The translations under genes were made by a program, and so were the position numbers. 64,000 nt of DNA from positions 25,627-89,626 of the forward strand of contig NZ_WWDL01000027.1 of the NCBI RefSeq assembly GCF_009848505.1. The letters are read 5' to 3'. Origin of the DNA: Muricoccus harenae (GTDB taxonomy: Bacteria > Pseudomonadota > Alphaproteobacteria > Acetobacterales > Acetobacteraceae). This document shows positions 44,917 to 53,932 of this stretch, in pieces (within the stretch, counting starts at the first letter, position 1; the number at the start of each line of letters is the position of its first letter). The notes under the pieces are model-generated. The model ran no database searches. It was given only the letters and a program-made list of their open reading frames with translations, and was not told the origin of the DNA.

Positions 44917-45095
44917 TTCGTGTCCTCCGGCCGGATCGGGCGGCACCGCTTGCAGGTGGTGGCGGTGCTTCCGGTCGCTGACCGGCGATCATTGCAGAGG
45001 GGCGGCCGTGCTTAAAAGAGGCATGACGCGCCGGACGAGCGTGGAGTCGCGCCGCTGGGGCTTTCGTCACGGCCTGTCATAGGCCTGCCGCCCTT

Positions 45096-46130
45096 TCACG
45101 TCTTCGGCATCGGCCATGTGTCGGAAAGGCGATAGCCGGCGGGATAGGGATCGGCCGGGTCCAGCATGAGCTGGTGGGTGCCGGTGATCCAGGCGGTGCC
45201 GGCGATGACCGGCAGGATGCCGGGGCGGTGGCCGACCATCGCCTCGGAATCGATGTGGCAGTGGAAGGTGGAGCCGATGATGGAGCGCGCGGTGTAGCGG
45301 TCGCCGGGCTTCATCTGGCCCTTCGCATGCAGCACGGCCATGCGGGCGGAGCAGCCGGTGCCGGTGGGCGAGCGATCCACCTTGCCCGGGCGGATGGCCA
45401 CCGCATTGGCGCCGGTGAGGATGCCGTCCTCCTCCGCCAGCGGGGCGGCGATCTGGCAGAAGGAGATGTGGTTCCAGCCGGGATTGGTGGGATGGGTGAA
45501 GCCGAGCTGCTCATTGGCGGCGGCGGTGATGCGCACGCCAGTCTCGGCGATGTCGCGGGCCTCGTCGGGGGCGATGGAGAAGCCCAGCGCCTGCGCGTCG
45601 GCGATGACGAAGCTGTCGCCGCCATAGGCGGTGTCGACCGTGAGGGTGCCAATGCCAGCCACCTCGATGGTGGCGTCGAGACGGTCGGCGAAGGACGGGA
45701 CGTTGCGGACGCTGATGCGCTCGGCCTTGCCGTTGCGGCAGGTGGCGGTGACCTCGATGAGGCCGCCGGGAGGCTCGAGGGTGAGGCGGGTCTCGGGTTC
45801 CTGCATGGGGACGATGCCGGTCTCCAGCAGCACAGTCGCGACGCAGATGGAGTTGGAGCCGGACATGGGGGGCGTGTCGGCGGGCTCCATGATGATCCAG
45901 CCGGTCTGGGCGCGCGGGTCTTTGGGCGGAACGAGCAGATTCACATGGCGGAAGACGCCGCCGCGGGGCTCGTTGAGGACGAAGTTGCGCAGCGTCTCGT
46001 CGGCCGCGATGAAGCGCGACTGGTCCCAGATCGTATCGCCGGGCGGGGGCAGGACGCCGCCGACGATGACGTCCCCGACCTCGCCTTCCGCATGGCAGCT
46101 GACGATGTGGATGACCTTCGACGTGCGCAT
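45096..46130 (-). CDS. Proline racemase-family enzyme (hydroxyproline epimerase or dehydratase), Ser/Cys type
   Basis: This 344-residue protein has the family core. The first catalytic site is [13 protein letters not shown], with Ser90 where proline racemase has Cys; the second is [13 protein letters not shown] with Cys260. Members with Cys/Cys epimerise 4-hydroxyproline or proline, and variants lose one Cys and can dehydrate trans-3-hydroxyproline. The next gene upstream is an Ldh-type reductase, so the pair fits hydroxyproline breakdown. The ATG at 46130 begins [17 protein letters not shown], the normal N-terminus of the family. Confidence 0.85.
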   Translation of the reverse strand: MRTSKVIHIVSCHAEGEVGDVIVGGVLPPPGDTIWDQSRFIAADETLRNFVLNEPRGGVFRHVNLLVPPKDPRAQTGWIIMEPADTPPMSGSNSICVATVLLETGIVPMQEPETRLTLEPPGGLIEVTATCRNGKAERISVRNVPSFADRLDATIEVAGIGTLTVDTAYGGDSFVIADAQALGFSIAPDEARDIAETGVRITAAANEQLGFTHPTNPGWNHISFCQIAAPLAEEDGILTGANAVAIRPGKVDRSPTGTGCSARMAVLHAKGQMKPGDRYTARSIIGSTFHCHIDSEAMVGHRPGILPVIAGTAWITGTHQLMLDPADPYPAGYRLSDTWPMPKT

Positions 46131-46140
46131 CGGCTTGTCC

Positions 46141-47154
46141 TCAGGCGAGCAGGGATTCGATGTCGGCGATGAGGCCGCGGGGCACCTGCACGCCTTCGGA
46201 GAGGGCGCGTCGGCGGGTGGCGTAGCGGCGCAGCGAGGGAAGGCGGGCGCCCTGGCCGGTGATGCCCTCGAACAGGGCTTCGGCGGCCTGCATGCGGTCC
46301 GCGGCGCGCGGGCCGGCGAAGCGGGCGGGGTCGATGGCGAGCACCAGTTCGCCGCCGCGCGGGGCGCTGGCCTTGCCGCCATCCACTGCGAGGGATTCGG
46401 CGCTGGTCATGTCGCCGATCATGGGGCCTGCGATCAGCTCGATCATGGCGGAGAGGGCGGAGCCCTTGTGGCCGCCGAAGGGGAGCATGGCGCCGGCCAG
46501 CACAGCCTCAGGCGAGGTGGTGGGGTTGCCCTCCGCATCCACGCCCCAGCCCTCCGGCAGGGGCTTGCCGGCGCGGCGGTGCAGCTCGATCTCGCCGCGG
46601 GCGGCGGCGCTGGTGGCGAAGTCGAAGACGAAGGGATCCTTGCCTGGGCGGGGCCAGCCGAAGGCGATGGGGTTGGTGCCGAAGAGCGGCTTGCGGCCGC
46701 CGGCCGGGGCGACCCAGGCATGGCTGGGGGTGCAGGCGAGGCCGACCAGGCCTTCGCGGGCCACGGCTTCCACCTCCGGCCAGAGGGCGGCGAAATGGGC
46801 GCAGTCGTTCAGCGCCAGGGCGGCGATGCCGTTGGCGCGGGCCTTCTCCACAAGGATGGGCAGGCCGGTGCGGAAGGCGAGCGGGGCGAAGCCGCCGCCG
46901 GCATCGACGCGGACCATGGCCGGGGCGATGTCCTGCGCGACCGGGGCGGCGTTCGGGTCCACGGCGCCGGCGCGGATGCTGCGGGCGACCATGATGAGGC
47001 GGAACAGGCCGTGCGAGCCGCCGCCATCCCGTTCCCCGGCCAGGATGGTGTCGGCGACCGGGCCGATATGGGCCTCGCCGAGGCCGAGGCGTGCGAGGGC
47101 GCCGGTGATGAAGGCGCGCAGGGCGTCGAGGGTGAAATGGGCCGTGTCGTCCAT
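46141..47154 (-). CDS. Ldh-family NAD(P)H reductase (pyrroline-2-carboxylate reductase-like)
   Basis: This 337-residue member of the malate/L-lactate/ureidoglycolate dehydrogenase superfamily has [46 protein letters not shown] split by residues 155-180, and [13 protein letters not shown]. Members of the family include delta-1-pyrroline-2-carboxylate reductase, which completes conversion of trans-3-hydroxyproline to proline. It lies 10 bp before the proline racemase-family gene and is co-transcribed. The ATG at 47154 is the first residue of the usual N-terminus. Confidence 0.83.
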   Translation of the reverse strand: MDDTAHFTLDALRAFITGALARLGLGEAHIGPVADTILAGERDGGGSHGLFRLIMVARSIRAGAVDPNAAPVAQDIAPAMVRVDAGGGFAPLAFRTGLPILVEKARANGIAALALNDCAHFAALWPEVEAVAREGLVGLACTPSHAWVAPAGGRKPLFGTNPIAFGWPRPGKDPFVFDFATSAAARGEIELHRRAGKPLPEGWGVDAEGNPTTSPEAVLAGAMLPFGGHKGSALSAMIELIAGPMIGDMTSAESLAVDGGKASAPRGGELVLAIDPARFAGPRAADRMQAAEALFEGITGQGARLPSLRRYATRRRALSEGVQVPRGLIADIESLLA

Positions 47155-47335
47155 CGCGCGTGGTCGCCTCTGCTCATCGGGTTCGCCGGCGCCGCGCAAT
47201 TCTGGCGGCGTCGCGCCCTAGTTTCCATGTTCCGCGGGGGCTGCACAGGCAAGGGGGGCGGATTGTTCCCGGCGCGCCGATGCGGAAGGATGCCCCGGAC
47301 CCGGCGCCGCCGGGTGATGCCGGAGGGAAAGTCGC

Positions 47336-48097
47336 GTGGCGAACAAGCTCAAGGATGCCTGGAAGGCCGGGAAGAAGACGGTCAATGGCTGGTTGTCGAT
47401 TCCCTCCGGCTTCTCGGCCGAGGTGATGGCGCAGATCGGATTCGATAGCCTGACCGTCGACCTGCAGCACGGGGTGCAGGACTACATGTCCGCAGTGGCC
47501 TGCTTCCAGGGGATGCAGGGGCATGGACCGACGCCGATGGCGCGGATTCCGTGGAACGAGCCGGGGATCATCGGGAAGCTGCTGGATGCGGGCGCGCAGG
47601 GACTGATCTGCCCAATGGTGAACACGCAGGCGCAGGCCGAGGCCTTCGTGGCGGCCTGCCGCTATCCGCCGCTGGGCACGCGTTCCAATGGGCCGATCCG
47701 CGCCGGCATCTATGGTGAGGTGGGGCGGTACTTCTACAACGCGAATGACGAGGTGCTGTGCATCCCGATGATCGAGACGAAGGAGGCGCTGGACAACCTG
47801 GATGCCATCCTCGACGTGCCGGGGGTGGACGGGATCTATGTCGGGCCGACGGATCTCGGCATCTCGCTCGGCATCCTGCCGCCGGTGATGGACCGCGAGG
47901 AGCCGGAGATCCTGCGGATCTATGAGCGGCTCGTGCGCGCCTGTGCCGACCGTGGGCTGGCGATCGGCATCCACTGCGCCACGGGAGCCTATATCAAGCG
48001 GATGCATGATATGGGCTTCACCTTCGGCACGATGGGCACCGATGTGACGAACATGGTGCAGGGCGCGCGGACTCAGATGGCAGCGCTGAAGGGCTAG
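47336..48097 (+). CDS. HpcH/HpaI-family aldolase
   Basis: This 253-residue class II aldolase has a TIM barrel fold. VDLQHGVQDY carries the catalytic His, MIETKEALDN the metal-binding Glu and VGPTDLGISLG the metal-binding Asp. It should cleave a 4-hydroxy-2-oxo acid to pyruvate and an aldehyde. The Gln in VDLQHG, where HpaI has Glu, is common in a related subgroup. The start is GTG at 47336 with GGAGGG upstream. It is followed by a hairpin terminator, so it is a single-gene unit. Confidence 0.87.
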   Translation: MANKLKDAWKAGKKTVNGWLSIPSGFSAEVMAQIGFDSLTVDLQHGVQDYMSAVACFQGMQGHGPTPMARIPWNEPGIIGKLLDAGAQGLICPMVNTQAQAEAFVAACRYPPLGTRSNGPIRAGIYGEVGRYFYNANDEVLCIPMIETKEALDNLDAILDVPGVDGIYVGPTDLGISLGILPPVMDREEPEILRIYERLVRACADRGLAIGIHCATGAYIKRMHDMGFTFGTMGTDVTNMVQGARTQMAALKG

Positions 48098-48111
48098 GGC
48101 CGCAGGCAGGC

Positions 48112-48135
48112 ACGGGCGGCCGGGTGGCCGCCCGT
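48112..48135 (+). terminator. Stem-loop after the HpcH/HpaI aldolase gene
   Basis: ACGGGCGGCC and GGCCGCCCGT form a perfect 10-bp stem with a GGGT loop, followed by TTG, 14 bp after the stop codon. The T-tract is very short. Confidence 0.6.
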
Positions 48136-48148
48136 TTGCGGTTGATGA

Positions 48149-48166
48149 TATGTGTAATGCCACATA
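48149..48166. promoter_or_regulatory. Palindrome before the hydrolase-luciferase-Bug operon
   Basis: TATGTG-TAATGC-CACATA is a perfect interrupted palindrome in an AT-rich stretch, 62 bp before the hydrolase ATG. It could bind the MarR-type regulator encoded at the end of the same cluster, or a GntR-type protein. Confidence 0.45.
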
Positions 48167-48227
48167 ATCCTTTCGGCGTGACGCGGGGCGCGGAGCAGTG
48201 GCCGTTCCGGCAGGCGACGGGGAAACC

Positions 48228-49019
48228 ATGGCAGATCACAGCGAAGAGACAGTCTCCGTGAAGGGATGCCGCATCCGGCTGATGCGTGGCGGCGAGGGGC
48301 CGCCGCTGCTCTTCCTGCATGGCGCCGGCGGCGCCGGGCCATGGGCGCCCTTCATGGGCTCGCTCGCGAAGCGCTTCGACGTGATCGTGCCGGAGCATCC
48401 GGGCTTCGGGACCGCCGACACACCGGACTGGCTCGATAACGTCCATGACCTCGCTTATTTCTATCTCGACTTCCTCGCGGCGCAGGGTTTGCGCGGCGTG
48501 CATCTGGTGGGGCTTTCGCTCGGCGGCTGGATTGCCGCCGAGATGGCGATCCGCGACACGAGCCGGCTTGCCTCGCTGACGCTGGTGAATGCGGCAGGCA
48601 TCCATGTGCCGGGCGTGCCACAGGTGGACGGCTTCCTCAGCACGGATGAGCAACGCATTCGCGATCTGTTCCACGACCAGTCCTTCGCCGAGGCTGCGAT
48701 CGCGCGTTCGCTGCGGCCGGAAATGGAGGACGTGATGCTGAAGGACCGGCAGACGGCCGCGAAGCTGATGTGGCATCCGCGTTCCTACGACCCGCATCTG
48801 GCGAAGTGGCTGGGGCGCATCGACGTGCCGACGCTGCTGCTCTGGGGCGCGCAGGACAAGGTGGTGCCGGAGCCCTATGGACATGCGTTCCAGCGGCTGA
48901 TCCCGGGCTCGCAGCTCAGCATCATTTCCGAATGCGGGCATCTGCCGAATATCGAGCGCGCGGACGAGTTCGTTGCCGAGATCACGCGCTTCATCGGGAA
49001 CGAGGAGGGCGCGCGGTGA
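48228..49019 (+). CDS. Alpha/beta hydrolase (meta-cleavage hydrolase-like)
   Basis: This 263-residue hydrolase has the oxyanion LHGAGGAGPW, nucleophile elbow GLSLGGW (Ser), Asp in WGAQDKVVP and His in SECGHLPNIE. The fold resembles carbon-carbon hydrolases of aromatic breakdown and haloalkane or ester hydrolases. It overlaps the luciferase-like oxidoreductase as GTGA, so the two are coupled. The ATG at 48228 is chosen for the family N-terminus; a GTG at 48198 is in frame. Confidence 0.85.
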   Translation: MADHSEETVSVKGCRIRLMRGGEGPPLLFLHGAGGAGPWAPFMGSLAKRFDVIVPEHPGFGTADTPDWLDNVHDLAYFYLDFLAAQGLRGVHLVGLSLGGWIAAEMAIRDTSRLASLTLVNAAGIHVPGVPQVDGFLSTDEQRIRDLFHDQSFAEAAIARSLRPEMEDVMLKDRQTAAKLMWHPRSYDPHLAKWLGRIDVPTLLLWGAQDKVVPEPYGHAFQRLIPGSQLSIISECGHLPNIERADEFVAEITRFIGNEEGAR

Positions 49020-50173
49020 AGTTCTTCAATTTCCATCTGATGCCCTATGCGGATGCCGATCTCTCCGCGATCGAGCGGCATGGCTCCGCCTGGGTGACCT
49101 TTCCGAACACGCATTGCGACCCGGTGAAGGGCGCGGATCTGTATCACCGCTACCTGGACGAATTGGAATATGCCGATGAGCTCGGCTTCGACGGGGTGGT
49201 GCTGAACGAGCATCACCAGACCGCCTATGGGCTGATGCCGACGCCGGGTGTGCTGGCCGGGGCGCTGGCGCGGAGCGTCAAGCGCGGCAAGCTCATGATC
49301 CTCGGGCGCGCGCTGCCGCTGCTGAACAATCCGCTTTCGGTGGCGGAGGAATATGCGATGCTCGACAACCTGACGCGCGGGCGGTTCATCGCCGGCTTCG
49401 TGCGCGGGATCGGCGCCGAGTACCATGCGATGGAGATCAATCCGGCGCTCTCGCAGGAACGCTTCGCGGAGGCGCATGACCTGATTATCCGCGCCTGGAC
49501 CGAGCCCGGACCGTTCCAGTATGTCGGGAAGCATTACGACTTCCGCTACGTGAATGTCTGGCCGCGGCCGTACCAGGACCCACATCCGCCGATCTGGCTT
49601 CCGTCCCAGGGATCGTCGAGCACGATCGCCTGGGCTGCGCGGATGCGGTACACCTATTGCCAGACGGTGAGCCCGATCGCGCTCGTCGCGCGCTTCTTCG
49701 ACATGTACCGGAGCGAGGCCCTGAAGGCCGGCTACGAAGCGAGCGCCGACCAGCTCGCCTGGTCCAACTTCATCTATGTGGCCGAGACGGACGAGAAGGC
49801 GGTGCGCGAGGCGACGCCGCACCTGGATGCGTTCAACCGGCTGCAGAAGATGCCGGTGGAGATGCTGCTGCCGCCCGGCTATTCGAATGTGGAATCGATG
49901 AAGCGCATTCGCGCGGCGCGGATCTCTAGCCGGCCGCAGACGGCGGCGGACATGATCCGTGCGGGGGTGGTGATCGTGGGCAGCCCGAACACGGTGCGCG
50001 AGAAGCTGGCCGAGTACCAGGACCTGGCGGGCTTCAACACCTCGATCACCAAAACGCAGATCGGGACGATGCCGGCGGGAATGGTGCGGGAGAACATGGC
50101 GGCGGTCGCAGAGGAAATCATCCCGCATTTCCGCGACCGCATGGCCGCCGTGCCGGTGGGAAGCGTGGCCTGA
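49016..50173 (+). CDS. Luciferase-like (LLM class) flavin-dependent oxidoreductase
   Basis: This 385-residue TIM-barrel monooxygenase uses reduced flavin. FDGVVLNEHHQTAYG and LTRGRFIAGFVRGIGAEY are typical, with NVWPRPYQDPHPPIWLPSQG near the middle and SPNTVREKL near the end. It should insert oxygen into or oxidise an organic substrate, which the coupled hydrolase could then cleave. A separate flavin reductase is not present. Start is GTG at 49016 overlapping the hydrolase stop, with GAGGAGGG upstream. Confidence 0.88.
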   Translation: MKFFNFHLMPYADADLSAIERHGSAWVTFPNTHCDPVKGADLYHRYLDELEYADELGFDGVVLNEHHQTAYGLMPTPGVLAGALARSVKRGKLMILGRALPLLNNPLSVAEEYAMLDNLTRGRFIAGFVRGIGAEYHAMEINPALSQERFAEAHDLIIRAWTEPGPFQYVGKHYDFRYVNVWPRPYQDPHPPIWLPSQGSSSTIAWAARMRYTYCQTVSPIALVARFFDMYRSEALKAGYEASADQLAWSNFIYVAETDEKAVREATPHLDAFNRLQKMPVEMLLPPGYSNVESMKRIRAARISSRPQTAADMIRAGVVIVGSPNTVREKLAEYQDLAGFNTSITKTQIGTMPAGMVRENMAAVAEEIIPHFRDRMAAVPVGSVA

Positions 50174-50312
50174 GGATGGAGTGGCCGGCGGCGTTCCGCC
50201 GGCCGCTGCAGGATGGGCGGGGGCCGTGGCGCCCGCCGGTGACGAAGAAGGCAAGAAGACAGGGCGGGAAAGCTGGACACTCCTCGGCACCGACCGAGGA
50301 GAGGAGAAACCG

Positions 50313-51314
50313 ATGATTGAGCATGCGCAGTTCCGCCGGGCCGGCCTCGCGCGACGCCGGCTGCTGTCCACGGCGCTGGCCGGCGGCGTCGCGCTCGGTG
50401 CGCGGGCAGCGGCGGCACAGGAATGGCCGGCGAGGCCCGTGCGGGTCATCCTTCCCTATGCCGCGGGCGGCATGACGGATTCGCAGGCGCGCATCACGGC
50501 CGAGCGACTGAGCGCCCTTCTTGGGCAGTCCTTCGTGATCGAGAACCGCAGCGGTGCGGGCGGCGCGATCGCGGCGAGCGCCGTCGCGCGTGCGGCGCCG
50601 GATGGCTACACGCTGTTCTTCGGGGCGGGCTCGCAGATCGTCACGGTGCCGCTGACCCAGCGCGTGGATTACGACCCGAAGCGCGACCTGGCGCCGGTGA
50701 GCCTGGTGGGGCTCAGCCCCTTCATCGTAACGGTGCCGGCCTCGCTGCCCGTGACCAGCCTGACGGAGTTGGTGGCCCATGCGAAGGCCAATCCGGGGAA
50801 GGTCACCTTCGCCTCATCGGGCGCCGGCAGCGTGAACCACCTGGCGGCGACGGCGCTGGCGACGCGGGCCGGGGTGGAGATGGTGCATGTGCCCTATCGC
50901 GGCAGCGCGCCGGCGCTGGTGGACCTGATGGCGGGGCGCGTACAGCTGTATTTCGCTAATCCGGCAGAGGTGGTGCAGCTGGCGGCCGAGGGAAAGGTGA
51001 AGCTGCTTGCCATGTCCTTCGAGCGGCGGCTGCCGCAATGGCCGGAGCTGCCGGCCGTGGCCGAAACTTATCCGGGTTATGCGCTGACCGCCTGGAATGG
51101 GTATTTCGCGCCGGGCGGGACGCCTGCTCCGATCGTGGAGCGGCTTTCGAAGGCGATCGCGGCGGTGGTAGCGGGGCCGGAGACGAATACGAAGCTTACC
51201 GGGCTCGGGATTGAGGCGGTGGGCAATTCGCCGGAGGCGTTTCGGGTCCTGATCGAGCGCGAGACCGCCATCCTCGAGGCGGCGGCGCGGGCGGCGAATC
51301 TGCGGGCGGATTGA
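50313..51314 (+). CDS. Bug/TctC-family solute receptor
   Basis: This 333-residue periplasmic receptor has a long signal region (RRAGLARRRLLSTALAGG) ending near AAAQEW. The Bug motifs VILPYAAGGMTDSQAR, FVIENRSGAGGAIAAS and VPYRGSAPALVDL are present. GAGGAGA precedes the ATG at 50313. It is the third gene of the hydrolase-luciferase cluster and probably binds the substrate or product of those enzymes. No TctA/TctB adjoins. Confidence 0.87.
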   Translation: MIEHAQFRRAGLARRRLLSTALAGGVALGARAAAAQEWPARPVRVILPYAAGGMTDSQARITAERLSALLGQSFVIENRSGAGGAIAASAVARAAPDGYTLFFGAGSQIVTVPLTQRVDYDPKRDLAPVSLVGLSPFIVTVPASLPVTSLTELVAHAKANPGKVTFASSGAGSVNHLAATALATRAGVEMVHVPYRGSAPALVDLMAGRVQLYFANPAEVVQLAAEGKVKLLAMSFERRLPQWPELPAVAETYPGYALTAWNGYFAPGGTPAPIVERLSKAIAAVVAGPETNTKLTGLGIEAVGNSPEAFRVLIERETAILEAAARAANLRAD

Positions 51315-51444
51315 GGCTTGCCGGTTCGCGCGGGTGGATCGGCAGCGCCGGTCCGTTTCCGCCCAGGAAGGCGGACGGCTTTGTGGCGCGGTGGCGATCC
51401 CGGTATTCTGCGGGCCGGTGTTCCGGTGCGACCGGGGAAGGGGT

Positions 51445-52005
51445 GTGGCCTTGTCGGCGAAGGCCGTGAGTGGCGGCGGGCGGAAGCCGCGCGGCGTGGT
51501 GCCCCGGTTTGTGACGACGGGGCCCGTGAAGACGCAGGCGCCGGGCGATGCTGGCGGGGGGGCGATCCATCCGCTTCGCGACAAGCCGGGCTATCTCGTG
51601 CGCTGCGTGCACCAGCGCTCCACCGCGATCTTCGCGGAGGAGAGCCGGGAGTTCGGCGTCACCGGGCCGCAGCATGTCGTCATGGTGGCGCTGGCGCATA
51701 ATCCGGGCATCGACCAGAACACGCTGGCGGAACTGGCGGATCTTGATCGCTACACGGCGGGTGACGTGTTGTCGCGGCTTGTCGGGCGGGGGCTGGTCAT
51801 CCGCGAGGTGAATGCGGCGGATCGCCGGGGGCGCATCCTGTCGCTCTCCGCGCAGGGCATGGCGATGCTGCAGGAGATGCGGGAGGCGGTGGCGCGGACG
51901 CAGGAGCGCTTCCTCGCACCGCTGAGCGCTGGGGAGCGGCAGGTGTTCATCGAGTTGCTGCGGAAGATGCTGCCGCGCGAGGACGAGGGCTCCGGCCGGA
52001 GCTGA
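51445..52005 (+). CDS. MarR-family transcriptional regulator
   Basis: This protein is 186 residues from GTG at 51445 (GGGGAAGG upstream; the frame is open to 51334). The winged HTH is clear: QHVVMVALAHNPGIDQNTLA, LDRYTAGDVLSRLVGRGLVIR, then NAADRRGRILSLSAQG as the wing. It sits downstream of the hydrolase, luciferase-like and Bug genes on the same strand and is their likely regulator, possibly through the palindrome at 48149. Confidence 0.83.
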   Translation: MALSAKAVSGGGRKPRGVVPRFVTTGPVKTQAPGDAGGGAIHPLRDKPGYLVRCVHQRSTAIFAEESREFGVTGPQHVVMVALAHNPGIDQNTLAELADLDRYTAGDVLSRLVGRGLVIREVNAADRRGRILSLSAQGMAMLQEMREAVARTQERFLAPLSAGERQVFIELLRKMLPREDEGSGRS

Positions 52006-52089
52006 AGGTGTTGCGGCGCCTGGCTGGGGCTGTTTTCGTTTCCGTGCCTTCGCTTCGGTTGATCCAGCCCTTTGATCTAAGGGCGCATT

Positions 52090-52136
52090 CGGGCGATCCC
52101 GCTCTGGAGCAGATCGCTGCAGGGCGGGATCGCCCG
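52090..52136. repeat. Palindromic (REP-like) element in convergent gap
   Basis: CGGGCGATCCCGC at 52090-52102 is repeated in reverse complement at 52124-52136 with a 21-bp spacer. The rest of the 201-bp gap (52006-52206) has more broken symmetry, and the far end GAAGCTCTAG runs into the stop codon of the antiporter. It looks like a dispersed palindromic repeat rather than a gene. It could also act as a bidirectional transcription end. Confidence 0.55.
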
Positions 52137-52206
52137 GAAGCGTGAATCTGCTCTTTGGGCAAGGAGCTGGAGCATTCGAAGTGAACGCATGTGAACGGAA
52201 GAAGCT

Positions 52207-53775
52207 CTAGCCGGCCTGGCCGATCTGCTGCACCAGGCGCAGTTCCTCATGGTCCGTTTCGGCGAGCAGGCTGGTCAGCATCGCATCGGACATACTGTCC
52301 TCCTCGCGGTGGAGGAGGAGGCGGTCGCGGGCGGCGCGCAGGGCGGCGAGGCGGATCTGCAGCCGCGCGCGCAGCTCGGCCTGGGGGCCGCCGGTGGCAA
52401 CGCCAGTGAAGACGCGGGTGACGTCGCGGAACTCGCCGACCATGTCGCGGGCGATGGCGCCGTCGAGTGGGCTGTCGAGGCGGCCTTCCACCTCGGCGAG
52501 CGCGGCCTGGGCCATGAGGCGACGGGCGGTGGCTTCGGTGGTGTTCATGCCGCGCCGCTGGGGGCGGGCGACGCCGAGGCGGATGATGAGCCATTCGAGG
52601 GTGGTGCCCTGCACCACCAGCGTTGCCAGGATGGCGATGAAGGCCAGGAAGATCAGCAGGTCGCGGTGCGGCACCTCCAGCGGAAGGGCGAGGGCGGTGG
52701 CGAGGGAGACGACGCCGCGCATCCCGGCCCAGCCGATGATGGCGGCGTGGCGGGGTTCCGGCAGGGTCTCGCCGCGCGCCAGGGCTGGGATGAGGCGAGG
52801 CAGCCAGGCGAAGGGCATGACCCAAGCGAGGCGCGAGATGACGAGGGTGGTGGAAAGGGCCGCGGCGGCGAGGGCGAGGAAGCTGGCGGGGTATTCGCCC
52901 AGGCGTTCCAGGATGCCATTGAGCTGGAGGCCCACCAGGATGAAGACAAGGCTGGTGAGGGTGAACTCCACGAAGTTCCAGGTGGAGAGAGCTTCCACCC
53001 GCGTGCGAGGGGTGAGGAGCGAGCGTTGGCGCTGGGCGACAAGGATTCCCGCCGTGACGACGGCGGTGACGCCCGAGACATGCATCCGCTCGGCGGCCAG
53101 GAAGGCGCCATAGGCGACGAGGAAGGTGAAGACGATCTCAAGCGAGGTGTCGCCGAGGCGGGGCAGGATGCGGGCAGCGAGCCAGGCGATGGCGAAGCCC
53201 ACCGCAAGGCCGCCGATGGCGACGCCGAGGAAGGTGAGGGCGGCGAATCCGGGGGCGACGCTTCCGGCCGCGAGGGCCCCGACCGCGAGGCGGAAGAGGA
53301 CGAGGGAGGAGGCGTCGTTCACCAGGCTCTCGCCCTCCAGCACGGTGACGATGCGGGCGGGCAGGGGGAGGCGTTGCAGGACGGAGGCGGCGGCAACGGC
53401 ATCGGGTGGGGCGACGACGGCACCCAGGGCGATGGCGGCGGCCCAGGGAAGGTCGGGCAGGAGGAGGCGGGCCACCACGGCGACGCAAAGGGCGGTGAAA
53501 AGGACGGCGCCGACGGCGAGGAGCAGGATGGGGCGGAGGGACGCGCGGAACTCCTGCCAATCGGTCCGCCAGGCGCTGGCCTGGAGGAGCGGCGGGAGGA
53601 AGGCGGCGAGCGCCACGGTGGGATCGAGGGTGACGCGCGGAAGGCCGGGGATGAAGGCGAGGGCCATGCCGCCCAGGATCAGGACCACGGCATAGGGAAG
53701 GCGCGTGCGCCGGGCCAGGATGGCGAAGCCGAGGCAGACGGCCAGCAACGCCAGCGTGATCTCAAGAAGCGCCAT
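52207..53775 (-). CDS. CPA1-family Na+/H+ antiporter
   Basis: This 522-residue antiporter has about 12 membrane segments (residues 1-400) and a helical C-terminal cytoplasmic region. ALGAVVAPPDAVAA and VLEGESLVNDASSLVLF contain the ion-binding Asp residues typical of CPA1 (NhaP/NHE) exchangers; WAGMRGVVSLATALALP is the family's conserved late segment. It should exchange Na+ or K+ for H+ across the inner membrane. The start at 53775 lacks a clear ribosome site; TTG at 53793 is in frame. Confidence 0.87.
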   Translation of the reverse strand: MALLEITLALLAVCLGFAILARRTRLPYAVVLILGGMALAFIPGLPRVTLDPTVALAAFLPPLLQASAWRTDWQEFRASLRPILLLAVGAVLFTALCVAVVARLLLPDLPWAAAIALGAVVAPPDAVAAASVLQRLPLPARIVTVLEGESLVNDASSLVLFRLAVGALAAGSVAPGFAALTFLGVAIGGLAVGFAIAWLAARILPRLGDTSLEIVFTFLVAYGAFLAAERMHVSGVTAVVTAGILVAQRQRSLLTPRTRVEALSTWNFVEFTLTSLVFILVGLQLNGILERLGEYPASFLALAAAALSTTLVISRLAWVMPFAWLPRLIPALARGETLPEPRHAAIIGWAGMRGVVSLATALALPLEVPHRDLLIFLAFIAILATLVVQGTTLEWLIIRLGVARPQRRGMNTTEATARRLMAQAALAEVEGRLDSPLDGAIARDMVGEFRDVTRVFTGVATGGPQAELRARLQIRLAALRAARDRLLLHREEDSMSDAMLTSLLAETDHEELRLVQQIGQAG

Positions 53776-53932
53776 GGGGGAAATGTGGCGCAAGCGCTGC
53801 CGGGGCGAAAGCGCCGGGGCGCCGGGGCGCCGGACAGGCGTGCGAATCGCAGGCGGGGGGCGGATTGAGAGCGACGTTGCCCGTGATCGCTGGAGGCGTC
53901 AGCCGGAGGCGTGAATCACGGGCCGCGGTCCT

